Notes under the pieces: model-generated
The model's input: only the letters and a program-made list of their open reading frames with translations
What the model was told of the DNA's origin: nothing
Database searches by the model: none
Translations under genes and position numbers: made by a program
Shown here: positions 1 to 5,228 of the stretch, one piece after another
How the letters are laid out: the number at the start of each line of letters is the position of its first letter
How positions within the stretch are numbered: position 1 is the stretch's first letter
NCBI GenBank assembly: GCA_021778375.1
Contig: JAJYCM010000202.1
Location: 1-5,228 of the forward strand
From: Bacteroidota bacterium
GTDB taxonomy: Bacteria > Bacteroidota > Ignavibacteria > Ignavibacteriales > Ignavibacteriaceae
Reading direction: 5' to 3'
Length of the DNA stretch: 5,228 nt

Positions 1-673
1 TTTTACCTTCAGCTTTAAACTTTGTAAGTAGATTGCTTATCTTTCTTCTTGCTTCATCCCGATCCCAATTATCAAGAAACGGATCGGCGAGAATATTAAT
101 TTTTTTACCGGTTTTCTTTTCATATTCAGTAATAGCTCTCATCTGACCAGCTCTCACCAATTTTGCATTATTATCGGAAGCAGCTCCGCCCAGAAGTATA
201 TAATTTCCAGTGGGAACTTTTTCGAGGATACCTTTTGCCTGAAGGTATCCTACCTTTTCATTGTCAAATGTAATATAAACATCAACATCGCTGTTAAGAA
301 TTAATCTATCGTAAGCAATAACAGGAACATTTTTTTCATGCGCGCTTCTGATGATTCTTCCGGCAGTTTTTAGATTTTGAGAAATGACAACAAGAACATT
401 TGCACCTTGTGTCAGAAAATCATCTGCCTGCTTATTCTGCCTATCTTGATCTCCATCTGCAACTGCTCTTAAGACCTGCATGCCGAGAGAATCCGATTTA
501 TTTGTAAAGAAATCCGCATCGCGCTTCCACCTGTCAAGATCATAAGTGTCCATTAAAAGTCCAACCTTTATACCGCTTGGATCCAAGTTTTTCTTTTTCC
601 CACATCCGGAAAAGGACATTAATAAAATTAATCCGCTAAATAAAACGCATGATAGGATACTAATTTTTTTCAT
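1..673 (-). CDS. xylF: D-xylose ABC transporter substrate-binding lipoprotein XylF (5' part; runs off left edge)
   Basis: This is the ligand-capturing component of a D-xylose ABC importer, acting outside the cytoplasmic membrane. Seen: 224 codons from an ATG at 671-673. There is a Lys-Lys N-terminus, a hydrophobic stretch at residues 4-22, and a lipobox-like SFSGC ending at Cys24. The -3 residue is Phe, so the lipobox is relaxed and the lipoprotein call is probable rather than certain. A sugar-binding type I periplasmic fold (Peripla_BP_4 type) starts near residue 35. Segments matching my memory of E. coli XylF are DLDRWKRDADFF (45-56), AYDRLI (120-125, including the ligand-contacting Asp-Arg), FDNEKVGYLQAK (136-147), DNNAKLVRAGQM (167-178) and a Trp at 203. 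Family members are about 330 residues, so roughly the last third lies outside the window. It sits 51 nt after xylA with no visible terminator between, so co-transcription is likely; permease and ATPase genes are expected further left. Confidence 0.93.
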   Translation of the reverse strand, partial: MKKISILSCVLFSGLILLMSFSGCGKKKNLDPSGIKVGLLMDTYDLDRWKRDADFFTNKSDSLGMQVLRAVADGDQDRQNKQADDFLTQGANVLVVISQNLKTAGRIIRSAHEKNVPVIAYDRLILNSDVDVYITFDNEKVGYLQAKGILEKVPTGNYILLGGAASDNNAKLVRAGQMRAITEYEKKTGKKINILADPFLDNWDRDEARRKISNLLTKFKAEGK

Positions 674-682
674 TTCTAATTT

Positions 683-686
683 CTCC
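683..686 (-). promoter_or_regulatory. Ribosome binding site of xylF
   Basis: On the minus strand GGAG (within TTGGAGAAA) lies 9 nt upstream of the xylF ATG at 671-673. It supports that start. The rest of the 51-nt xylA-xylF gap is AT-rich and has no hairpin, consistent with a read-through operon. Confidence 0.65.
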
Positions 687-724
687 AATGAATTTCCAAA
701 TCTTTATTATATTTCAATTAAAAA

Positions 725-2059
725 TTAAATCATTTGATTGAGAATCGCTTCATATAATTCCTGTTTGCCGCTTATTTGCAATGGTTCGCCGGTTTTTTCA
801 GCATGCATTCTTAGATCATTCAAAGACATTTTGCCTTTTTCAAAGTCGGCTCCTGCACCTTTATCAAAAGAAGAGTATCTATTATTTCTTAGCTTCCGGT
901 AATCAGATTCATTTAACACTTTATCAGCAATGATCAAAGCACGGGCAAAAGTATCCATACCGGAAATATGAGCGATGAAAATATCTTCCGGATCAGTCGA
1001 GTTTCTTCTTGTTTTTGCATCAAAGTTTATTCCGCCGTTCTTAAATCCTCCAGCTTGAAGAATAACAAGCATCGCTTCGACAGTTTCATAAACATTAACC
1101 GGAAACTGATCGGTGTCCCATCCGTTCTGATAATCACCTCGGTTTGCGTCAATGCTGCCAAGTAAGCCTGAATCAGCCGCAGCCTGCAGTTCATGCTGAA
1201 AAGTATGACCGGCAAGCGCAGCATGGTTTACTTCAATGTTAAGTTTAAAGTCATTTTCCAAACCGTGTTTATTCAGAAAACCGATAACTGTTTCCGTATC
1301 AAAATCATATTGATGTTTAGTCGGCTCCATAGGTTTCGGTTCAATTAAGAATGTTCCCTTGAATCCCTTATTCCGCGCATAGTCGCGCGCCAACTTTAAG
1401 AAAGTTGCAAGATGTTCCTTCTCTCTTTTCATATCGGTATTGAGCAGCGAGAAATAACCTTCACGGCCTCCCCAGAAGACATAATTTTCACCGCCGAGTT
1501 CAATCGTTGCATCAATAGCACGTTTAACTTGAGTACCGGCGTATGCGATTACATTAAAATCGGGATTTGTGGCGGCGCCGTTCATATAGCGGGGATTAGA
1601 AAAAAGATTAGATGTTCCCCAAAGTAATTTAACACCGGAAGCCGCTTGTTTTTCTTTTGCATATTCAACCATAATATTTATACGCTTATCGGATTCAGCA
1701 ATTGACGAACCTTCATCGATAATATCGAAATCATGGAAGCAATAAAACGGAGTACCTATTTTTGTAATGAATTCAAACGCCGCATCCATTTTTGCTTTTG
1801 CTTTTTTCACAGAATCATCAGAGTTGTTCCACTGATAATTTTTTGTTCCCGGTCCAAATGGATCGCCACCGATATTGCAGAACGAATGCCAGTATGCAGT
1901 TGCAAATCTAAGATATTCCTGCATTGTTTTACCGGCTACAACTTTATCCGCATCATACCATTTAAAAGCCAATGTGTTCCAGGAATCCTTCCCTTCATAC
2001 TTTATTTGATCAATCCCTTTAAAATATTCATTATCTCCAAGAGTTAGTTTAAGCTTCAT
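725..2059 (-). CDS. xylA: Xylose isomerase
   Basis: Cytoplasmic TIM-barrel enzyme converting D-xylose to D-xylulose (EC 5.3.1.5), needing two divalent metal ions. Seen: 444 residues from the ATG at 2057-2059, close to the 440 of the E. coli enzyme. Catalytic residues are His109 and Asp112 in CFHDFD. Metal and substrate ligands are all present: Glu240 and Lys242 in LIEPKPMEPTKHQYD, Glu276 and His279 in NIEVNHA, Asp304 in DANRGD, Asp315 and Asp317 in GWDTDQFP, and Asp347 in NFDAK. These sit at a constant +8 offset from the E. coli positions as I recall them. The N-terminal extension and overall length mark the long (class II) group. A GTG nine bases further upstream (2066-2068) is in frame and would give 447 residues. 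I prefer the ATG because an AAGG ribosome binding site lies 8 nt before it and overlaps the GTG. It overlaps the end of xylB by 11 nt, so translation is probably coupled. Confidence 0.97.
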   Translation of the reverse strand: MKLKLTLGDNEYFKGIDQIKYEGKDSWNTLAFKWYDADKVVAGKTMQEYLRFATAYWHSFCNIGGDPFGPGTKNYQWNNSDDSVKKAKAKMDAAFEFITKIGTPFYCFHDFDIIDEGSSIAESDKRINIMVEYAKEKQAASGVKLLWGTSNLFSNPRYMNGAATNPDFNVIAYAGTQVKRAIDATIELGGENYVFWGGREGYFSLLNTDMKREKEHLATFLKLARDYARNKGFKGTFLIEPKPMEPTKHQYDFDTETVIGFLNKHGLENDFKLNIEVNHAALAGHTFQHELQAAADSGLLGSIDANRGDYQNGWDTDQFPVNVYETVEAMLVILQAGGFKNGGINFDAKTRRNSTDPEDIFIAHISGMDTFARALIIADKVLNESDYRKLRNNRYSSFDKGAGADFEKGKMSLNDLRMHAEKTGEPLQISGKQELYEAILNQMI

Positions 2060-3560
2060 TTTGTGCACCTTGATTATTTAATTTAGTTTGTAATTCTCTT
2101 AACCAATTATTATATGCCGATAAATATTGATCTTTATTCTGAATATCAGGTTCAACTGTCATTAAACATTCCAATCCTTTGAATGCCTCATTAAAAGATG
2201 CATAAAAACCAGCGCCGTAAGCTGCTGCTCTTGCTGCGCCTAAAGAACCGTCTGTATTATAAAGCTGGATAACGGCTCCGCTAAGAGTGGAAATTGTATC
2301 TCTAAAAATTTTACTTAAGTACATGTTAGCCATTCCCGCACGGATTACTTTTGGATTTACGGAAAGTTCTTTCATAATATTTATACCGTAATAGAAAGAA
2401 AATGCGACTCCTTCTACAACAGAGCGAACTAAATGTTTTTTGTTGTGAATATTAAAATTCAGTCCTGAAAAAGAAGAACCTAATTCCTTATTTGAAAGCA
2501 TCCTTTCCGCGCCGTTGCCGAAAGGAAGAAAAGTTATGTCACCGGAACCGATTTTAATTACATCCGCAAGATGATTTATCTCTTCATAAGAAACAGAAGA
2601 ATCGAACAACATTTTTCTTATCCAACTATTTGAAATTCCGGTTCCGTTTATGCAAAGAAGAATCCCCAATCTTTTTAATTCTTTAGTATGATTAACATGA
2701 GTAAAAGTGTTCACCCTTCCTTCTGTATCAAACTTGATTTTTTCGCTTACACCGTATACGACGCCTGATGTTCCTGCAGTGGAAGCTATTTCACCGGGCT
2801 GTAATACATTTAATGAGAAAGCATTGTTAGGCTGATCACCCGCTCTATATGTTATTGGCGTTCCTTCTTTCAGACCGATTTCGGCTGCTGCCAATTTTGA
2901 AAGAGAACATTGGAATCCAAATCCCGGAACAATTTTTGGGATTAGGGATTCATCAATATTGTAATGATTCATTATTAATTTAGCAGGCTCGTCAGATTCA
3001 AAATCCCAGAGAATACCTTCCGATAGTCCCTGGGGTGTAGTAGTAATTTCTCCCGATAATTTCATAGCAATGAAATCACCAGGCAGCATAAATTTATAAA
3101 CTTTATCAAAAACCTTTGGTTCGTTTTCTATAACCCATCGTAATTTTGAAGCGGTAAAATTTCCGGGAGAATTAAGAACATGTTGAAGACATTTTTTTTC
3201 ACCGATCTGTTTAAAAGCATTATTGCCGGTTTCGACTGCTCTACTATCGCACCAAATAATTGAAGGTCTTAAGCTATTCTGATTTTTATCAACTAAAACC
3301 AAGCCGTGCATTTGATAAGTAATTCCGATCGCCTGGATATCCTTTGCAGATACTCTTGAATCAGACAGTAATTCCCGGGTTATGATTTTTACAGCTTCCC
3401 ACCAAGTTTCCGGATCTTGTTCCGCCCAGCCCGGTTTAAGCGAATCAATCTTCATTTCATTTTTTGGATAAAAACTATGTAAAAGCGCTTTGCCGGAACC
3501 GGCATCATACAAAGCTGCTTTAACGGAGGAGCTGCCGATATCATAGCCTATAGTAATCAT
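2049..3560 (-). CDS. xylB: Xylulokinase (FGGY family)
   Basis: Cytoplasmic sugar kinase phosphorylating D-xylulose to D-xylulose 5-phosphate with ATP (EC 2.7.1.17). Seen: 503 residues, a normal FGGY length. The N-terminal domain opens with the phosphate-binding DIGSSSVKAAL (7-17). AEQDPETWW (46-54), QMHG (83-86) and WCDSRA (103-108) are xylulokinase-type substrate-domain motifs. GDQPNNA (241-247) carries the likely catalytic Asp242, followed by TAGTSGV (261-267) of the C-terminal ATPase domain. FLPFGNGAER (344-353) and GSLGAARAAA (438-447) complete the nucleotide fold. IRAGMANMYLSKIF (406-419) replaces the more usual glycine-rich adenine-site motif, a variant I associate with Bacteroidota-type members. 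Its position directly before xylA settles the substrate better than sequence alone, since FGGY kinases act on several sugars. It is the first gene of the leftward operon. The start ATG at 3558-3560 has only a weak, distant GGAAA upstream, which is common in AT-rich Bacteroidota-like genomes. Confidence 0.93.
   Translation of the reverse strand: MITIGYDIGSSSVKAALYDAGSGKALLHSFYPKNEMKIDSLKPGWAEQDPETWWEAVKIITRELLSDSRVSAKDIQAIGITYQMHGLVLVDKNQNSLRPSIIWCDSRAVETGNNAFKQIGEKKCLQHVLNSPGNFTASKLRWVIENEPKVFDKVYKFMLPGDFIAMKLSGEITTTPQGLSEGILWDFESDEPAKLIMNHYNIDESLIPKIVPGFGFQCSLSKLAAAEIGLKEGTPITYRAGDQPNNAFSLNVLQPGEIASTAGTSGVVYGVSEKIKFDTEGRVNTFTHVNHTKELKRLGILLCINGTGISNSWIRKMLFDSSVSYEEINHLADVIKIGSGDITFLPFGNGAERMLSNKELGSSFSGLNFNIHNKKHLVRSVVEGVAFSFYYGINIMKELSVNPKVIRAGMANMYLSKIFRDTISTLSGAVIQLYNTDGSLGAARAAAYGAGFYASFNEAFKGLECLMTVEPDIQNKDQYLSAYNNWLRELQTKLNNQGAQNEA
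2068..2071 (-). promoter_or_regulatory. Ribosome binding site of xylA, inside the end of xylB
   Basis: Minus-strand AAGG lies 8 nt before the ATG at 2057-2059 and within the last codons of xylB. It decides the xylA start: the alternative in-frame GTG at 2066-2068 would overlap this site itself and has no clear site of its own. Confidence 0.6.
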
Positions 3561-3666
3561 ATTATTATTTTTTAATTTCCACGCACATTAGTTTTACTTA
3601 TATGAAGTTCTAAAAATTGTTTTTTATAAAAAATATTTCCTCACTTCCAAAGTCATTAAAATATAT

Positions 3667-3683
3667 AGTGTATAATATACACT
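3667..3683. promoter_or_regulatory. Perfect palindrome, candidate operator for the divergent Nudix regulator
   Basis: AGTGTATA-A-TATACACT is an exact inverted repeat with 8-base arms and a one-base centre, in the 227-base region between xylB and the divergent regulator. Symmetry stops at both ends, because the flanking bases are T and T. Regulators of the NrtR/AraR type bind as dimers to palindromes next to the genes they control, and this is the only clear one in the region. I saw no second copy of the arm sequence elsewhere in the window. It overlaps candidate promoter elements of both genes, so it could set both the operon and the regulator itself. That this protein binds it is inference. 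Confidence 0.6.
3671..3676 (+). promoter_or_regulatory. Candidate -10 element for the regulator gene, inside the palindrome
   Basis: TATAAT matches the sigma-70 -10 consensus exactly on the plus strand and lies wholly within the palindrome at 3667-3683. The -35 position 17 nt upstream (CAAAGT at 3648-3653) is poor. If used, transcription would begin near 3683 and leave a leader of about 105 nt before the ATG at 3788. Occupation of the palindrome would then block this promoter, giving autoregulation. The region is so AT-rich that a chance match is quite possible. Confidence 0.3.
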
Positions 3684-3787
3684 TTTCAATTTAAAAAACT
3701 AATTTAAAAATTAATATATTTTTTGTTTTACAGATGATCTATATTTATTTTAAATACTTAATATATATTCACAACCATGGTCAACAA

Positions 3788-4477
3788 ATGTCTCATATAC
3801 TTAAAGAAATAATTAAGAACATTTCTATCGATTGTGTAATCTTTGGGTTTGAAAAACAATGCCTTGAAGTTCTTCTTGTCAAACGTGCGATTAATCCTTC
3901 GAAAGGTCAGTGGGCATTACCCGGAGGATTTATCAAAAAGAGTGAGCTAATTGAACATGCAACCGAAAGAATCTTATATGAGACTACAGGAGTAAAAGGT
4001 ATCTACTTAGAAGAAGTGGCTATCTTTGATAAAGTTCATAGATACCCAACGTGGCGTGTATTCACAATTGCGCACTTTGCGCTAGTTAGTCCTGAATTTT
4101 ATTCGTTAACGCCCGGGGTAGACACTACTGCAGTAAAATGGTTCAAATTAAATGAACTTCCCCGTCTTCCCTTTGATCATAAAGATATAATTGAACTATC
4201 CTTGAGTAAATTACGAACAAGAGTTATGTACCGACCGATAGGTTTTGAGCTTTTACCAGAGAAATTCACATTACCTCAACTTCAAAAACTTTACGAAGTT
4301 ATCTTGGGTAAAAAACTTGATAAAAGAAATTTTAGGAAGAAACTACTAAATATGAACCTTCTTAAGAAGCTTAAAGAAAAAGAGGAAGGCAATAAAACAA
4401 GGGCTGCTCATTTATATAAATTCGATAAGAATAACTACAACAAGTTAAAGGATAAAGGATTTATTTTCGAGTTGTAA
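3788..4477 (+). CDS. Nudix-fold winged-helix transcriptional regulator (NrtR/AraR type), probable xylose regulator
   Basis: Probable DNA-binding regulator of the adjacent xylose operon. Seen, numbered from the ATG at 3788 (229 residues): a Nudix domain at about 12-135 with SIDCVIFGF (13-21), LEVLLVKR (26-33) and GQWALPGGF (40-48). A C-terminal winged-helix region at about 150-229 contains RPIGFELLPEKFTLPQLQ (149-166), LDKRNFRKK (177-185) and the closing GFIFEL. The Nudix box keeps Gly47, Glu53, Arg61, Glu65 and Gly68. However, Ile62 and Thr66 replace glutamates that the hydrolases normally have, so pyrophosphatase activity is unlikely and the fold is better read as a ligand sensor. In this family the Nudix domain senses a metabolite, ADP-ribose in NrtR and arabinose in Bacteroides AraR; xylose or a derivative is inferred here from the neighbours. 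An in-frame ATG at 3734 would add 18 residues of AT-driven Ile/Tyr/Phe-rich sequence outside the domain, so I prefer 3788. Neither start has a Shine-Dalgarno site. Confidence 0.88.
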   Translation: MSHILKEIIKNISIDCVIFGFEKQCLEVLLVKRAINPSKGQWALPGGFIKKSELIEHATERILYETTGVKGIYLEEVAIFDKVHRYPTWRVFTIAHFALVSPEFYSLTPGVDTTAVKWFKLNELPRLPFDHKDIIELSLSKLRTRVMYRPIGFELLPEKFTLPQLQKLYEVILGKKLDKRNFRKKLLNMNLLKKLKEKEEGNKTRAAHLYKFDKNNYNKLKDKGFIFEL

Positions 4478-4505
4478 ATTATAGAAAAGGGCAATTTAGA
4501 TTGTT

Positions 4506-4562
4506 GCGGGCTGAAGCCCAAGTATTTCGCTTTATCAACTCCCCCGCATAAATGCGGGAGTT
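4506..4562. repeat. REP-like two-hairpin element
   Basis: Two GC-rich hairpins stand out in AT-rich intergenic DNA 28 nt after the regulator stop. The first is GGGC-TGAA-GCCC (4508-4519). The second pairs AACT-CCCCC-GCAT (4537-4549) with ATGCGGGAGTT (4552-4562), with two extra C in the left arm. TGCGGG occurs twice (4505-4510 and 4553-4558), and both copies can pair with the C-run at 4541-4547, so alternative folds are possible. Neither strand has a T-run after the stem, so it is not a standard intrinsic terminator, although it could still stop or stabilise transcripts. The form, short paired hairpins of contrasting base composition, resembles REP/BIME elements mobilised by IS200-like (RAYT) transposases. 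Only one copy is in the window, so repetition is inference. Confidence 0.5.
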
Positions 4563-4565
4563 ACA

Positions 4566-4881
4566 AAACAATACAACTTGCGCAAATTGAATTAGTAAGC
4601 ATAATACTTTCTTAACCAATCTCATAATATATCTATGATAATTAATTTACACATAATACTTTTTGACATTATTGATATTCGTATTGGATCATAATGAAAA
4701 AGAATTAATGATAATAGTTACTATTTCCTTTCTTTGCTAATATGAGGAAAATTCCTGCCCCCTCCTTTATGGTACAATTTAAAATTTTAATTGCAATTCT
4801 TTTTCTTTTTGACTATGTTATTTAAGGTCAATGTGATTCCGGTAGATAAGTGAAATTAAAATTATTAATTGGGGTACTGAA
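4566..4881. other. AT-rich intergenic region without a recognisable gene
   Basis: No reading frame with protein-like content, tRNA or recognisable RNA is visible between the hairpin element and the PDZ gene. Small items seen: TTGACA at 4663-4668 with the nearest good -10 (CATAAT, 4690-4695) too far away at 21 nt; an imperfect palindrome AGGAA-AA-TTCCT at 4745-4756; and TTGAC (4809-4813) facing GTCAA (4827-4831) across 13 nt. A weak promoter for the next gene could be TTGACT (4809-4814) with TGTGAT (4832-4837) at 17 nt. None is strong enough to stand alone. Confidence 0.4.
4871..4874 (+). promoter_or_regulatory. Possible ribosome binding site of the PDZ-protein gene
   Basis: GGGG in otherwise AT-rich DNA lies 7 nt before the TTG at 4882-4884. 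It supports TTG as the start in a frame that has no ATG or GTG. An upstream start joined by a frameshift cannot be excluded. Confidence 0.4.
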
Positions 4882-5228
4882 TTGCAAAGATTTTTTAATT
4901 CATTACACTCCATCCTGGCTATTGACGGAATTATTTTTATATTCTGCGCATTGGGAATATACCATACTGTTCTCAAAATTGACTTACCGATAAAATTCAA
5001 ATCTTCCGGTTCAGTACTAGTTATAAAAGAAGTATATGGAAATAATACGGGACTTCAAGCAGGAGATACTGTTGTATCAATTGATAATTATAAATTTTCA
5101 TCGGAAGAAGAAATTGAAGTTTACTTAGACGGGATTCATCAAAGCCAAAGTATAAAAATAAATTATTTCAAATCCGGGTTACCAGAAGAAATATGGTTAA
5201 AGCCGATAAAATTTTATTCTACATTTTA
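4882..5228 (+). CDS. Membrane-anchored PDZ-domain protein (5' part; runs off right edge)
   Basis: I do not recognise the full gene. Seen: 115 codons open to the right edge. A hydrophobic segment at about residues 9-31 (core DGIIFIFCALGIYHTV) looks like a single membrane anchor or signal anchor. It is followed by a PDZ-like domain at about 44-107, including VLVIKEVYGNNTGLQAGDTV (45-64), then SIDNYKF and an acidic helix SSEEEIEVYL. The AGD turn followed by xVxxIDN is the best-conserved part of bacterial PDZ domains. No protease, kinase or phosphatase domain is reached. In bacteria such anchors occur in HtrA-type and site-2 proteases and in sensor or phosphatase proteins, so the function stays open. 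The frame has no ATG or GTG between the upstream TAG at 4843-4845 and the hydrophobic segment. The TTG at 4882-4884, preceded by GGGG 7 nt away (4871-4874), is the best start. Bases after the last full codon are TA, so the frame could end just outside the window, but the protein would then be unusually short. Confidence 0.65.
   Translation, partial: MQRFFNSLHSILAIDGIIFIFCALGIYHTVLKIDLPIKFKSSGSVLVIKEVYGNNTGLQAGDTVVSIDNYKFSSEEEIEVYLDGIHQSQSIKINYFKSGLPEEIWLKPIKFYSTF

Larger units (their letters stand above)
3660..3689 (-). promoter_or_regulatory. Candidate promoter of the xylB-xylA-xylF operon
   Basis: On the minus strand TTGAAA (3684-3689) and TATATT (3660-3665) are spaced by 18 nt; each matches the sigma-70 consensus in five of six bases. 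The spacer contains the whole 17-nt palindrome. Transcription would start near 3652, giving a leader of about 90 nt. A second possibility lies just downstream: TTTGGA (3646-3651) and TATAAA (3623-3628) spaced by 17 nt. In that case the palindrome would lie upstream of the promoter. The sequence alone does not choose between them. Confidence 0.4.

Noticed and set aside
546..728. Plus-strand open frame of 60 codons over the xylF start
   Set aside because: It lies opposite the clear XylF signal peptide and is Phe/Pro/Asn-rich with no domain; it is a shadow of xylF.
1733..2047. Plus-strand open frame of 104 codons inside xylA
   Set aside because: It is antisense to the conserved N-terminal third of XylA, including the catalytic His region, with no ribosome binding site and no protein-like pattern.
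2049..3560. Assigning the FGGY kinase to another sugar such as glycerol, ribulose or gluconate
   Set aside because: The QMHG and WCDSRA motifs and the overlap with xylA make xylulokinase clearly the best reading.
3688..3710. Direct repeat of AATTTAAAAA at 3688-3697 and 3701-3710
   Set aside because: The intergenic DNA is almost entirely A and T, so such a match is expected by chance.
3561..3733. Riboswitch or other structured leader before xylB
   Set aside because: Apart from the 17-nt palindrome the region is low-complexity A/T with no nested stems or recognisable conserved motif.
4506..4562. Intrinsic terminator for the regulator
   Set aside because: The hairpins are strong, but neither strand has a T-run after the stem, so I record it as a REP-like element instead.
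4663..4695. Promoter with TTGACA at 4663 and CATAAT at 4690
   Set aside because: The 21-nt spacing is too long and there is no gene start nearby downstream.
4818..5000. Minus-strand open frame of 60 codons at the start of the PDZ gene
   Set aside because: The plus-strand frame here encodes a membrane segment leading into a PDZ domain; the minus frame has no recognisable content.

Overview
The window carries most of a D-xylose uptake and catabolism locus. Reading leftward on the minus strand are xylB (xylulokinase), xylA (xylose isomerase) and the 5' part of xylF (xylose-binding lipoprotein of an ABC importer), which runs off the left edge. Reading rightward is a divergent Nudix-fold, winged-helix transcriptional regulator of the NrtR/AraR type. 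After a 404-base gap comes the 5' end of a membrane-anchored PDZ-domain protein, cut by the right edge.

The DNA is AT-rich, Shine-Dalgarno signals are mixed, and the isomerase and kinase look like Bacteroidota-type proteins. The Nudix-type sugar regulator is also characteristic of the Bacteroidota/Ignavibacteriota side of the tree. An ABC importer component in the same operon, rather than a symporter or SusC/SusD pair, makes an Ignavibacteria-like lineage my best guess. This is inference from style and gene content; no marker gene is present.

Layout: 1-673 xylF (partial, minus); 674-724 short gap with the xylF ribosome binding site; 725-2059 xylA (minus); 2049-3560 xylB (minus, overlapping xylA by 11 nt); 3561-3787 divergent control region with a perfect 17-nt palindrome at 3667-3683; 3788-4477 regulator (plus); 4506-4562 a two-hairpin REP-like element; 4566-4881 AT-rich DNA without a recognisable gene; 4882-5228 PDZ protein (plus, partial).

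How the genes work together: XylF captures xylose outside the cytoplasmic membrane and should feed a permease and ATPase, which would be expected beyond the left edge. XylA isomerises D-xylose to D-xylulose, and XylB phosphorylates it to D-xylulose 5-phosphate for the pentose phosphate pathway. The regulator probably binds the palindrome and controls the operon and possibly itself. The pathway is well known. The parts most worth a second look are the operator and promoter geometry, the regulator with its decayed Nudix box, the two-hairpin repeat, and the PDZ protein with a probable TTG start. I found no evidence for a wholly new system.
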